A stretch of 64,000 nt of DNA from Cupriavidus sp. IDO (GTDB taxonomy: Bacteria; Pseudomonadota; Gammaproteobacteria; Burkholderiales; Burkholderiaceae): the NCBI RefSeq assembly GCF_000812465.1, contig NZ_JWMA01000044.1:1-64000 (forward strand), given 5' to 3'. The position numbers and the translations under genes are program-made. Every line of letters starts with the position of its first letter. The first letter of the stretch is position 1. The notes under the pieces were generated by a model that made no database searches, had not been told where the DNA came from, and was given only the letters and a program-made list of their open reading frames with translations. Positions 40,760-49,402 of the stretch are shown here, one piece after another.

Positions 40760-41701
40760 CTAGTCGGCGACCGCTGCCCGCCAGAAGGCTTCGGCCAGCG
40801 GCCGCATCGGCGCGCGCTGGCGGTACAGCCGGATATCCAGCGCCAGGTCGCCGCCGGCCTCGGCACCGTTGCCGGTCATGGCGCGCACCAGCCGGCCGGC
40901 GTGCAGGTCATCGGCAATCAGCCGCGCGGGCAGCCAGGCCAGCCCCATGCGCTGGCGCACCATCTCGTGGACCGATTCGGCGAAGTCGCTGACGGCGATG
41001 ACATCGAGCCGGTCGGCCAGCTTGCGGCGTGCAATCTCCTGGTTGACCATGCGGCCCAGTGTCAGCGTTTCGGCGTAGCCGATCATTGGTACGGGCTGGT
41101 CGTGGGCTGCCTTGCCGGCTCGCAGGCGGAACTGCGGCGCCCCGCGCGCATCGGCCGCGCTCACGCACACGAGCCGCTCCACGCCGACCGGGTGGAACAG
41201 GTAGCGCGCGTCATCGAGCATCACCGGCAGGTCGGGCGGGCTGTAGCAAAGCAGGAAGTCGGCATCGCCCTCGGTGAACATGGCCAGCGCGTCGTGCATC
41301 GGGAAGGTCGACAAGCGCGTGCGAAAGCCCGCAGCGGCCGGGTCATGGCGCAGCGCCTCGCGCAGGCCCGCCAGCCACGCCGGCACCATCGAACGCGCCA
41401 GCGTCTTGCCGGTGGCGATGGTGACGGTGCTGGCATCGGCCCGATGCGCGGCGCGCAGCGACAGGCGCGCCTCGTCCAGCGTGCGCAGCGCGCTCTGCGC
41501 GGCTTCCAGGAACTGGCGGCCTTCGGCGGTGAGCCGCACCGGGAACACGCTGCGATCGATCAGTGGTGCGCCCGCCCAGACTTCCAGCGCCTGCATGCGG
41601 CGCCCAAAGGCGGGCGGTGTCACATTGCGCAACTCGGCTGCGCGCGCCAAGCTGCCGGCCTGCGCCAGGCAGACGAAATCTTCGAGCCATCGGATATGCA
41701 T
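40760..41701 (-). CDS. LysR-family transcriptional regulator
   Basis: A protein of 313 residues. The N-terminal winged helix-turn-helix is recognisable in WLEDFVCLAQAGSLARAAEL and VTPPAFGRRMQALEVWAG, and the rest is a two-lobed effector domain. It most likely regulates the co-directional Bug/aspartoacylase genes (113 bp downstream) or the divergent MerR gene, whose start is 102 bp away. The effector is unknown. Confidence 0.9.
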   Translation of the reverse strand: MHIRWLEDFVCLAQAGSLARAAELRNVTPPAFGRRMQALEVWAGAPLIDRSVFPVRLTAEGRQFLEAAQSALRTLDEARLSLRAAHRADASTVTIATGKTLARSMVPAWLAGLREALRHDPAAAGFRTRLSTFPMHDALAMFTEGDADFLLCYSPPDLPVMLDDARYLFHPVGVERLVCVSAADARGAPQFRLRAGKAAHDQPVPMIGYAETLTLGRMVNQEIARRKLADRLDVIAVSDFAESVHEMVRQRMGLAWLPARLIADDLHAGRLVRAMTGNGAEAGGDLALDIRLYRQRAPMRPLAEAFWRAAVAD

Positions 41702-41803
41702 GGGGTGGGGGCGGGACGGTCAGGCCCGGCTACGGGAATCCCCACATTATCGGCACATTGGCGCGGCAGTTGCGGCCGGGGTTCCTCGGTTAGAATTTTC
41801 CGC

Positions 41804-42664
41804 ATGAAACTGACCAGGCGCGGCACCCCCAACGCATCCTCCGGCAAGGCGGATGACACCGCTCAACTATCCAATCCACCGGCTGCGAGCACGGACACCG
41901 GCCCCATCTACACCGTAGACGAACTGGCGCGTGCGGCCGGCACCACGGTGCGCAACGTGCGCGCCTACCAGGACCGCGGCCTGATCGATCCGCCGCAGCG
42001 GCGCGGGCGCGTGGGCATCTACACGCAGGCGCACCTGGCCCGGCTCAAGCTGATCCACCACCTGCTCGCACGCGGCTACACGCTGGCCAACATCACCGAA
42101 CTGCTGAAGGCGATTGTCGAAGGGCACGACATCCGCTCGATCCTCGGGCTGGAGAACGCTATCAGCAGCCCGTGGACCAACGAGGCACCACGGCGCTATT
42201 CCTACCTGGCGCTGGCGCGCATGTTCGGGCGGGCGATTTCCCGGCCGACGCTGGCCAAGGCCATTGCGCTGGGACTACTGGAGCCGGATGGCATGGGCTA
42301 CCTGGCGCGCAGCCCGCGCGCGCTGTCGGCCGGCGCGGAAATCGCGCGCGCCGGCTTTGCGATGGAAGACGTGCTCGGCATCATCGAGCACGCCCGCGGA
42401 CACTTCCAGGCGGTCTCGGACCAGATCGTGTCGATGGTCGTGCGCGAGCTCGACAAGTTCGGCGAAGGCAAGCTGCCGCCGCCGCAGGACGTGCCGCGGC
42501 TGGTGGACATTCTCTGGCGCGTCCGCCCGCTGGCGATGGTGGCGATGGAGACCGAGATGATGCGGGCGCTCGAGATCTCGGCCAACAAGTACCTGGGGGA
42601 TCGCGTGGCGGCGATCATCGAGCATCTGCATGATGCGGAGGGTGGGGACGGCGCCAAGCCCTAG
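41804..42664 (+). CDS. MerR-family transcriptional regulator
   Basis: A protein of 286 residues with the start ATG at 41804. Residues 35-110 are a MerR winged helix: YTVDELARAAGTTVRNVRAY, DRGLIDPPQRRGRVGIYT, then a LARLKLIHHLLARGYTL helix. The long C-terminal region (about 175 residues) resembles the all-helical extension of MerR-like regulators in Actinobacteria and Burkholderiales. There are no conserved metal-binding Cys residues, so a metal sensor is unlikely. It is convergent with the rubredoxin operon. Confidence 0.88.
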   Translation: MKLTRRGTPNASSGKADDTAQLSNPPAASTDTGPIYTVDELARAAGTTVRNVRAYQDRGLIDPPQRRGRVGIYTQAHLARLKLIHHLLARGYTLANITELLKAIVEGHDIRSILGLENAISSPWTNEAPRRYSYLALARMFGRAISRPTLAKAIALGLLEPDGMGYLARSPRALSAGAEIARAGFAMEDVLGIIEHARGHFQAVSDQIVSMVVRELDKFGEGKLPPPQDVPRLVDILWRVRPLAMVAMETEMMRALEISANKYLGDRVAAIIEHLHDAEGGDGAKP

Positions 42665-42702
42665 CGAATCGCCGGTTTGCTCAGCGCGCACCCGCCACCC
42701 GC

Positions 42703-42867
42703 CTATAGCGCAACCATGTCGAAATCCGCTTTCGCCATGCCGCAGTCCGGGCAGCTCCAGCCCTGCGGCACCGCCGCCCACGGTGTGCCGGGAGCAATAC
42801 CATGCTCGGGCATGCCGAGGGCTTCTTCATAGACGAATCCACAGATGCGGCATTGCCAGACCGTCAT
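42703..42867 (-). CDS. Rubredoxin
   Basis: A protein of 54 residues with the two Cys pairs CRICG (6-10) and CPDCG (39-43) that bind one iron, plus the family FVYEEALGMPEHGIAPGTPW core. It passes electrons to oxygenases such as alkane hydroxylase or to membrane di-iron proteins. Its ATG overlaps the stop of the preceding gene (ATGA), so they are translated together. A di-iron-like partner encoded directly upstream is consistent with an electron-donor role. Confidence 0.95.
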   Translation of the reverse strand: MTVWQCRICGFVYEEALGMPEHGIAPGTPWAAVPQGWSCPDCGMAKADFDMVAL

Positions 42868-43739
42868 GCCGCCCCCCGCAGCGAGGGCGCGCGCGTGGAG
42901 GCGCCGGCGCGGATGGCGGTGGCCTCGATCTCGGCGATCAGCGGCTCGATGCGCGCGAGCTGTGCGCGGTTGTCTGCATCCCACGGATGGAAGCCCGGCC
43001 GGAAGTAGGCGAACCATTCCGGGATCATCTTGCGCAGCACGCCCGGCGAGCCCCACAGGAATTTAATCACGCCGCCGAAGCCCAGCAGCTTGTTGCGGCA
43101 GGTCTTGTCGGCCATCACCAGCCGGATGTGGAACACGAACACCATTGCCCAGAACGTGACCGTGGTGGTCAGCATGGTGAAGGTGCGCAGCAGGTAGCGG
43201 TACAGGCCGGGCTTCATCACCGTGTTCCACACGTCGTAGGCGACGGCCTTGTGCTCGGTTTCCTCCAGCGCATGCCAGGTCCACACCTGCGCGTAGCCGG
43301 TCTCGGAACGGGTGCCCATGTGGCTGCCGTCGCGCAGCAGCCCGTCCGCCAGCATTGCCGTGTAGTGCTCCAGCGCGATGGTGTGCGCCAGCTGCCACGA
43401 CTTGGGCAGGATCTTGCGCAGCAGGTCCAGCAGCTTCCACACGGTGCGGTCCATCGGCGCGGCGGGCAGGCCGGCGTCTTCCATCAGCCGGTTGTAGAGG
43501 ATGTGTTCGCGCGTGTGCATGGCCTCCTGCCCGATGAAGCCAGCGATGGCGCGGCTCAGCTCGGGATCGGTGACCTGGTCGCGGTAGTTGCGCACGCTGT
43601 CCATGAAGAAGCGCTCCCCGGCCGGGAAGAAGATCGACAGCGCGTTGATGAAATGGGTGATGTGATTGCCCCGCTCGTGCCAGTCGCTGATGCGCTCCGG
43701 CGGAAGGTGGGGATGCACGTCGCGGCGGACTGGCATCAT
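42864..43739 (-). CDS. PF10118-type putative metal-dependent hydrolase
   Basis: A protein of 291 residues. The sequence HFINALSIFFPAGERFFMDSVRNY, QEAMHTREHILYN and WTWHALEETEHKAVAYDVW supplies repeated E-x-x-H and H-x-x-E patterns typical of this helical, ferritin-like metal-binding family, with a possible membrane segment (TTTVTFWAMVFVFHI). The start at 43739 is one of two adjacent Met codons. The biochemical role is unproven; with a rubredoxin fused by overlap, a membrane-associated di-iron oxygenase or desaturase-like activity is worth considering. It lies in the same operon as the monooxygenase. Confidence 0.85.
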   Translation of the reverse strand: MMPVRRDVHPHLPPERISDWHERGNHITHFINALSIFFPAGERFFMDSVRNYRDQVTDPELSRAIAGFIGQEAMHTREHILYNRLMEDAGLPAAPMDRTVWKLLDLLRKILPKSWQLAHTIALEHYTAMLADGLLRDGSHMGTRSETGYAQVWTWHALEETEHKAVAYDVWNTVMKPGLYRYLLRTFTMLTTTVTFWAMVFVFHIRLVMADKTCRNKLLGFGGVIKFLWGSPGVLRKMIPEWFAYFRPGFHPWDADNRAQLARIEPLIAEIEATAIRAGASTRAPSLRGAA

Positions 43740-43812
43740 GGCATTCTCCTGTCTTGGATTGACGCCGGGGCGGCTGGCAGGCCGTGGCGGCGCGGTTGAA
43801 CGTTGGCGGCCT

Positions 43813-44775
43813 TCAGCGGCCAGCCAGGAACGGCAGCAGGTCGGCTGCCACGCGCTGCGGGTCTTCTTCCATCGGCACATGCCCGAGCCCCGCATAGCGC
43901 TGCAGCCTTGCGCCGGGTATGCGCTCCGCGAACGCCTGCGCGTGCGCGGGCGGAATCCAGCGGTCGCGCTCGCCCCACAGCACCAGCGTCGGCGCGTGCA
44001 CGCTGCCGAGCAGATGCGTGTCGAGCTCGGCAAAGTCGAGCTTCGGCACCATCTTGCCGATGGCCTCGCGGCTGCCTTCGGCATAGAAGAAGTCCACGTA
44101 GCGCCGATAGGTGGATTCGGGCACTTGCGAGGCATCGCCATACACGTCGCGCGTGGCGGCGCGGATGATGAATTCGGGCAGCATCCATGGCGCGGACCAG
44201 CGCACTGCCGCGTGGCGGAACAGGTCGATGTAGATCGGCAGGCGCATCGGGAAGCCGGCGGCGTCGATCAGCACCAGCTTGTCCACTGCAGCAGGACGGC
44301 GCACAGCGAGGTCCCAGGCGATCAGCCCGCCCAGCGAATTGCCGATGATCGTGGCGCGCCGCAGGCCCACCGCGCTCATGAAGGCATCGATGAAATCGCG
44401 GTAGCGGTACACGTCCATCGTTTCGATGCGGCCGCGCGTGTTGCGCAGCGGACCGGTCAGCCCGAACGGCGCGATATCGAGCCGCAGCACGCGGTGCTGC
44501 CTTGCCAGCGCCGGCAGCACGCCTTCCCACGTATGCAGCGACGCGCCGAAGCCGTGGATCAGCAGCAGCGGCTCGGCGTCACGCGGGCCTTCGTCGGTGT
44601 AGTGCACCATGGCGTCGAGCACGCGGATCCAGCGCGAAGCCGGCAGCGCGTACCGCCGCACAAGCTCCGCGCGCGGCAGGTTGAAGAATCCGATGCGGCC
44701 CTGGCCGAACCAGCGCGTCAGTGCGCCCGGCGGCTGCAGCAGCGCCGCGTCTGCATCCATGGCGAACCGGTTCAT
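43813..44775 (-). CDS. Alpha/beta-fold hydrolase
   Basis: A protein of 320 residues. Features are the oxyanion hole HGFGASLHTW, the nucleophile elbow IGNSLGGLIAW (Ser), a putative acid Asp in LWGERDRWIPP, and a catalytic His in YAGLGHVPMEE. It overlaps the upstream SDR gene by 4 nt (ATGA). Given the monooxygenase in the operon, it may hydrolyse the ester or lactone product. The specificity is not readable. Confidence 0.9.
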   Translation of the reverse strand: MNRFAMDADAALLQPPGALTRWFGQGRIGFFNLPRAELVRRYALPASRWIRVLDAMVHYTDEGPRDAEPLLLIHGFGASLHTWEGVLPALARQHRVLRLDIAPFGLTGPLRNTRGRIETMDVYRYRDFIDAFMSAVGLRRATIIGNSLGGLIAWDLAVRRPAAVDKLVLIDAAGFPMRLPIYIDLFRHAAVRWSAPWMLPEFIIRAATRDVYGDASQVPESTYRRYVDFFYAEGSREAIGKMVPKLDFAELDTHLLGSVHAPTLVLWGERDRWIPPAHAQAFAERIPGARLQRYAGLGHVPMEEDPQRVAADLLPFLAGR

Positions 44776-45656
44776 GAGCGTTCTCCCGCCGCGCCGGGCA
44801 CCACTGCGGCACCGAGGTCGCGCTTGCGCCGCGTTTCGCGCACCACCAGCGACTGGTACGCGGCGGGCAGCAGCCGCGCCATGGCGTCGGCAGCATAGGC
44901 ATCGGGCCCGATCAGCACGCGGCGGCGGTTGCGGCGCACGCCTTCCAGGATCACGCGCGCGGCCTTGTCGGGCGTGGTGATAAAGAACTTCTCGAACTCG
45001 TCGCGGCCGTGCTGCGCGTCGCGCACCAGGAAGCCGTTCACGCTCGACGACACACGGCTGGCCTGCGCGATATTGGTCTTGATGCCGCCCGGATGCACGG
45101 TGGTGGCCGAAACGCCGCAGTCCATCAGGTCCAGCTCCTGCCGCAGCGATTCGGTGAAGCCGCGCACCGCATACTTGCTGGCGTTGTAGGCGCCCATGCC
45201 GGGCTGCGCGAAGATGCCGAAGATGCTCGACGTATTGACCACGTGGCCCTCGCCGCTCGCCTTCAGGTAGGGCAGGAAGGCCTTGGTGCCATACACCACG
45301 CCCCAGAAGTTGATGCCGATGATCCACTCCAGGTCGTCGTAGCTCATGCCTTCCACGGTGCTGGACAGCGCCACGCCGGCATTGTTGAAGATCAGGTTGG
45401 CGCGGCCATGCTCTGCCGCGGCAGTGGCGGCCCATTCATACACGGCGGCGCGGTCGGCCACGTCCACGCAATGCTGCGTCACCTTCAGCTGCGGTGCAGC
45501 GACCGCAGCAAGCGCTGCCGTCTGCGCGAGGCCGGATTCGTTGCGATCCGAAAGCGCGAGATGGCAACCCTCTTTTGCCAGCGCTACCGCCAGCGCGCGC
45601 CCGATGCCCGAGCCCGCGCCGGTGATGGCGGCGACCTTGTTGCGAAGATCCTTCAT
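44772..45656 (-). CDS. Short-chain dehydrogenase/reductase
   Basis: A protein of 294 residues starting MKDLRNKVAAITGAGSGIGRAL at 45656, behind GGAGA. The NAD(P)-binding TGAGSGIG (12-19), NNAG (as FNNAGVAL), the catalytic Ser region NTSSIFG, and the YNASK catalytic Tyr/Lys motif are intact. It probably interconverts an alcohol and the ketone used by the neighbouring monooxygenase. The C-terminal part is longer than in minimal SDRs and is basic. It sits 49 bp after the monooxygenase stop. Confidence 0.92.
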   Translation of the reverse strand: MKDLRNKVAAITGAGSGIGRALAVALAKEGCHLALSDRNESGLAQTAALAAVAAPQLKVTQHCVDVADRAAVYEWAATAAAEHGRANLIFNNAGVALSSTVEGMSYDDLEWIIGINFWGVVYGTKAFLPYLKASGEGHVVNTSSIFGIFAQPGMGAYNASKYAVRGFTESLRQELDLMDCGVSATTVHPGGIKTNIAQASRVSSSVNGFLVRDAQHGRDEFEKFFITTPDKAARVILEGVRRNRRRVLIGPDAYAADAMARLLPAAYQSLVVRETRRKRDLGAAVVPGAAGERS

Positions 45657-45705
45657 GAATGGTCTCCTTCCGGTGTCGTTGTCGTTTGTGTTGTGGCCTG
45701 CGCGC

Positions 45706-47274
45706 TCAGGCACCGGCGGCAGTGGCGATTTCCGGCACGTCGGCCGATTCATATGGCTGCGGCATGCGGACGGGCCAGATCTCGTAGTCGGTCATGCGGA
45801 AGCTTGCGGTGGCGCGGCGGAACTGCCAGGTGAAGCCCGGCCACAACGTGGTGTTGCGCCCGCTGCGCGGATCGATGTACCAGCTGGCGCAGCCGCCGGC
45901 GGACCAGATCGCATGGCCGAGCTTGCCTTGCAGGCCTTCGTTGAACGCGCGCTGCACGGGCTCGCGCACCTCCACCGCCTGCACGCCTTCGCGGCGCATC
46001 CGGCGCAGCGCGTCGAGGATGTAGGCGACCTGCGACTCGATCATGAACACCATCGAGCTGTGGCCCAGTCCGGTGTTCGGACCGACCACGAAGAACAGGT
46101 TGGGAAAGCCGGCGACCGTGGTGCCCAGGTAGGCCTGCGCGCCGTCACCCCAGGCATCGAGCAGGTCGACCCCGTCGCGGCCCGCGATCACGCCACGCGG
46201 AAGCGGATCGGTGGCATGGAAGCCGGTGCCGAGGATGATGCAGTCAACCGGCCGGCGCGAGCCGCTGCGCAGGATCACGGCATCGCGCTCCACGCGGGAA
46301 ATGCCCGTGGTCACCACATCCACGTTGGAGCGTGCCAGCGCCGGATAGTAGTCGTTGGAGATCAGCACGCGCTTGCAGCCGATCGTGTAGTCGGGCGTGA
46401 GCGTGGCGCGCAGCTGCGGGTTGCGCACCTGCCGCGCAAGATGCCGGCGCGCGATGCGCTCCACCACCTTCATCAGCTTCGGATGCGCGACAAAGCCGAG
46501 CACGCGCGATTCCAGCATCCAGTAGATGCCGGTGCGCACGAGTTTCTGTGTGAACGGCAGCCGGCGGAACAGCCATTGCTCGGTGGCGCTGACCTCCCGG
46601 TCCGGCTTGGGCATGATCCACGGCGGGGTGCGCTGGTACAGATCGAGCTGCGCCACCTTCGGCGCGATCTGTGGCACGAACTGGATGGCGCTCGCGCCGG
46701 TGCCGATCACGGCCACGCGCTTGCCCTGCAGCGCATAGGCATGGTTCCAGTGCTGTGAGTGGAAGCACTCGCCCTCGAAGCTGTCCAGGCCGGGGATATC
46801 GGGATAAGACGGCCGGCTCAGCCCGCCCATGCCCGACACCAGCACGCGGGCGCGCACTACCTTGCCGTCAGCCATCTCCAGCCGCCAGCCACCGGCGGGC
46901 TCGTCCCACGCGGCGTGGCGCAGCTCATGATTCAGGCGCAGGTTCGGGCGCAGCGCGAAGCGGTCGGTGCAGTCCTCGAGATAGGCGCGGATCTCCGGCT
47001 GCGGCGAGAACATGCGCGACCAGCCGGGATTGGGGGCGAAGGAAAACGAATAGAGGTGCGACTGCACATCGCAGGCGCAGCCCGGATAGTGGTTGTCACG
47101 CCAGGTGCCGCCGACCGAGCCGGCCTTTTCAAAGATCAGGAAGTCCTGCTCGCCGCTCTGGCGCAGGCGGATCGCCATGCCCAGCCCGGCGAAGCCGCTG
47201 CCGATGATGGCGATGTCGGTATGTTCGGTGGCACCGGGGCCAGCCAGTCCGGGCAGGTCTGCACGGGCATTCAT
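45706..47274 (-). CDS. Flavin-containing monooxygenase, Baeyer-Villiger type
   Basis: A protein of 522 residues. The FAD motif is IIGSGFAGLGMA (23-34), the NADPH motif VIGTGASAIQ (189-198), and between them FEGECFHSQHW (166-176), matching the BVMO fingerprint FxGxxxHxxxW. The start at 47274 follows CGGAGGAGCGCGC. The enzyme inserts oxygen next to a ketone to give an ester or lactone, or acts as an AlmA-like long-chain oxygenase. It opens a five-gene operon (dehydrogenase, hydrolase, PF10118, rubredoxin). An inverted repeat at 47317-47349 lies 43 bp upstream. Confidence 0.9.
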   Translation of the reverse strand: MNARADLPGLAGPGATEHTDIAIIGSGFAGLGMAIRLRQSGEQDFLIFEKAGSVGGTWRDNHYPGCACDVQSHLYSFSFAPNPGWSRMFSPQPEIRAYLEDCTDRFALRPNLRLNHELRHAAWDEPAGGWRLEMADGKVVRARVLVSGMGGLSRPSYPDIPGLDSFEGECFHSQHWNHAYALQGKRVAVIGTGASAIQFVPQIAPKVAQLDLYQRTPPWIMPKPDREVSATEQWLFRRLPFTQKLVRTGIYWMLESRVLGFVAHPKLMKVVERIARRHLARQVRNPQLRATLTPDYTIGCKRVLISNDYYPALARSNVDVVTTGISRVERDAVILRSGSRRPVDCIILGTGFHATDPLPRGVIAGRDGVDLLDAWGDGAQAYLGTTVAGFPNLFFVVGPNTGLGHSSMVFMIESQVAYILDALRRMRREGVQAVEVREPVQRAFNEGLQGKLGHAIWSAGGCASWYIDPRSGRNTTLWPGFTWQFRRATASFRMTDYEIWPVRMPQPYESADVPEIATAAGA

Positions 47275-47316
47275 GCGCGCTCCTCCGTGTCGGTATCGGT
47301 CCGGGCGGAGCCGATT

Positions 47317-47349
47317 TGACATCTATCACTGTCACATTGATGGATGTCA
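47317..47349. promoter_or_regulatory. Inverted-repeat operator upstream of the monooxygenase operon
   Basis: The arms TGACATCTATCA (47317-47328) and TGATGGATGTCA (47338-47349) are reverse complements except for one base, with a 9-bp spacer. Repeat-to-ATG distance is 43 bp, in the region where a repressor or activator would meet the promoter. The AraC-type protein encoded 300 bp upstream or the TetR-type protein could bind it. Confidence 0.75.
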
Positions 47350-47571
47350 TCGTAGGAGGCGGAACGCGGGTGGTCAATGACCTGACCTGAAGAATGGCTC
47401 TAGTTTTGGGGGATTTCCAGTCTGGTTGGGATCATATGAAACAAGGCCCGGAGGCCGCGAGCTGCGTCATGCGGCGAGATGGGTCGTGCGTTTGAAACCT
47501 GGCTCGGGGACGAAAATATTTTGGTGTTTTTGCGGAAAAGAAGCCAGGGCCAGGGCTGTTTGATACGGCGA
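47350..47571. other. Spacer between monooxygenase operon and AraC gene
   Basis: This 222-bp spacer lies downstream of the AraC stop and upstream of the monooxygenase operon, so it also contains that operon's -35 region. No gene is seen. An A/T-rich patch at 47515-47545 may be part of a terminator for the AraC gene. Confidence 0.4.
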
Positions 47572-48636
47572 TCAGCGCGCCTGCGCCCCGAATCGTCTCC
47601 GCCGCCACGCATTGGGCGTCTCATCCGTCCACCGTTTGAACGCATGCGTGAACGCACTCTGCTCCGAGAACCCCAGGCGCATCGCCAATTGCGCCAGGCT
47701 GACGCCCGGATCGGCCAGGTACTGCTCGGCCAGCGTTCGCCGCACGCTGTCGACCAGCGCGGAGTAGCTGAGCCCCTGTGCCTGCAGGCGGCGCCGCAGC
47801 GTGCGCACGGGCACCTGCAGATGCGCCGCCACCACGGCGATGGGCAGTTCGCCTTCCTGCAGCCTGCCGCTGATATAGGCACGCGCCTGCACCAGCGCAT
47901 CGGCGCCAGCCGGCACGCACAGGCGCAGTTGCGCATCGGCGATGCGCGTCATCTGTGCCTGCATCGCGGCATCGGCCTGCATTGACGGCCGGTCCAGCAG
48001 TGCCGGTGCGATATGCATGGCGTGCCGGCTGGCGCCGAACTCCACCGGGCAGCCGAAGACCTGCTCGTGCGCGCTGGTGTCGCCGCACGCGGCGTGCGGA
48101 AACTCCACGCGGCTCGCGACCGGGGTCTCGCCCAGCAGCCAGCGCCCGAACACGGCCCACGTCGCCATATGCAGCTCATGCGCATGGCGCGACAGCGGGC
48201 CGTGCTGCGCTTCCCATGTCATGCATGCGTCTTGCGGGGTTTCAGTCAGGCGGGTGCAGCCGATGTCGTTGGCCAGGACTTCGTAGTGGATGCCTTGCAG
48301 GATGGCGTCGCGCACGGTCGGCGTGGTGAGCACCACATAGCCCATCTCGGCATAGTGGCGCGGACGGAAGCAGGCGCCTGCGCGCAGGCCGACATGGGGG
48401 TCGCCGGTGACGGTTTCGAGCCAGTCGAGCAGTGCGAGATAGCGCGGCGCCGCAACGCGTGCGGTGGGTTCGTCGAGGATCGCTGTGTCCAGCCCGACGG
48501 CATGCAGCTGGTCGGCCAGCGCGATGCCTGCGCTTTCACCGTAGTCGAGCACGGTGCGCAGGTAGGCGGGCGATACCGTACCGCTCGTCACGCTTATCGT
48601 GCCGTGATGGCGGTCCCACTCGTTGGCGCGTGGCAT
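47572..48636 (-). CDS. AraC-family transcriptional regulator
   Basis: A protein of 354 residues from MPRANEW at 48636 (AGG at about -11). The N-terminal 200 residues resemble the arabinose-binding-like ligand domain of OruR-type regulators (LETVTGDPHVGLRAGACF). The C-terminal part has two helix-turn-helices: LPIAVVAAHLQVPVRTLRRR and VSLAQLAMRLGFSEQSAFTH, followed by FKRWTDETPNAWRR. It most likely activates the co-directional monooxygenase operon, the divergent Tat/GMC pair, or both. Its start is 138 bp from that of the Tat gene. Confidence 0.9.
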   Translation of the reverse strand: MPRANEWDRHHGTISVTSGTVSPAYLRTVLDYGESAGIALADQLHAVGLDTAILDEPTARVAAPRYLALLDWLETVTGDPHVGLRAGACFRPRHYAEMGYVVLTTPTVRDAILQGIHYEVLANDIGCTRLTETPQDACMTWEAQHGPLSRHAHELHMATWAVFGRWLLGETPVASRVEFPHAACGDTSAHEQVFGCPVEFGASRHAMHIAPALLDRPSMQADAAMQAQMTRIADAQLRLCVPAGADALVQARAYISGRLQEGELPIAVVAAHLQVPVRTLRRRLQAQGLSYSALVDSVRRTLAEQYLADPGVSLAQLAMRLGFSEQSAFTHAFKRWTDETPNAWRRRRFGAQAR

Positions 48637-48774
48637 CAAATGACCTGTCATCCGGGAACAAGACCGGGAGCCGATCTTTATCCAAACTCCGGGGTGCGTC
48701 AATGCGGGGCTGCCCCCCGCCAGTCACGACACAAATAACGCCAAACTACGTGGACCGATGCCAACGGAGACAAC

Positions 48775-49395
48775 ATGCCATCTCAAATGCCCTCGCCGGC
48801 GGACGCCTGTCCGCCACATTCCGCGGCTCATGACGACGGGCTGTCCGTCTCACGCCGCGGCTTCCTGAAGGTCGGCTTCGGATTCTCGGCCGCGCTGGCC
48901 TGCACGGCGCTGCTGCCGTCGCTTGCTGGCTGTTCCGGCGCAGCCAGCGCCCCGCAGCCTGACATGGCCTGGCTGCGGCGGGACGACGTGGCGATGTTCC
49001 GCGCGCTGCTGCCGGCCATCGTCAGCGACCTGGCCGACGCGCCGCCAGAGCAGCGCGAGGCGCAGCTCAGGAACGCACTGAAGAACATCGACCGCACCTG
49101 CGCCTCGATGGGCGAGGGCGGCCGCGCCGAGTTGCGCAAGCTGCTCGACCTGCTCGCCAGCATGCCGCTGCGCTGGGCGCTGACGGGCATCCGCACCGGC
49201 TGGGACAGCGCGACCCCTGCGCAGGTACAAGCCTTTCTCGCGCGCTGGCGCGGCAGCCGTTTTGCCACGCTCAACGCCGGCGGCGTGGTGCTGGTGAAGC
49301 TGTCGAGCGTCGCCTACTACGTCACTCCCGCGGGCTGGGCCGGCAGCGGCTATCCCGGTCCCAACGCCGCCGTCTATCAAGCCATCCACTCCTGA
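48775..49395 (+). CDS. Tat-exported small subunit of a GMC oxidoreductase
   Basis: A protein of 206 residues with a twin-arginine signal SRRGFLKVGFGFSAALACTALL (26-47 region; RRGFLK) and a lipobox-like LAGC just after. The mature part resembles gluconate 2-dehydrogenase subunit 3-like proteins, which partner with membrane FAD dehydrogenases. Because the next gene, 7 bp downstream, is a GMC oxidoreductase without a signal peptide, the subunit probably carries it across the Tat system as a complex. ATG 48775 follows GGAGACAAC. Confidence 0.82.
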   Translation: MPSQMPSPADACPPHSAAHDDGLSVSRRGFLKVGFGFSAALACTALLPSLAGCSGAASAPQPDMAWLRRDDVAMFRALLPAIVSDLADAPPEQREAQLRNALKNIDRTCASMGEGGRAELRKLLDLLASMPLRWALTGIRTGWDSATPAQVQAFLARWRGSRFATLNAGGVVLVKLSSVAYYVTPAGWAGSGYPGPNAAVYQAIHS

Positions 49396-49402
49396 TTCCA
49401 TC

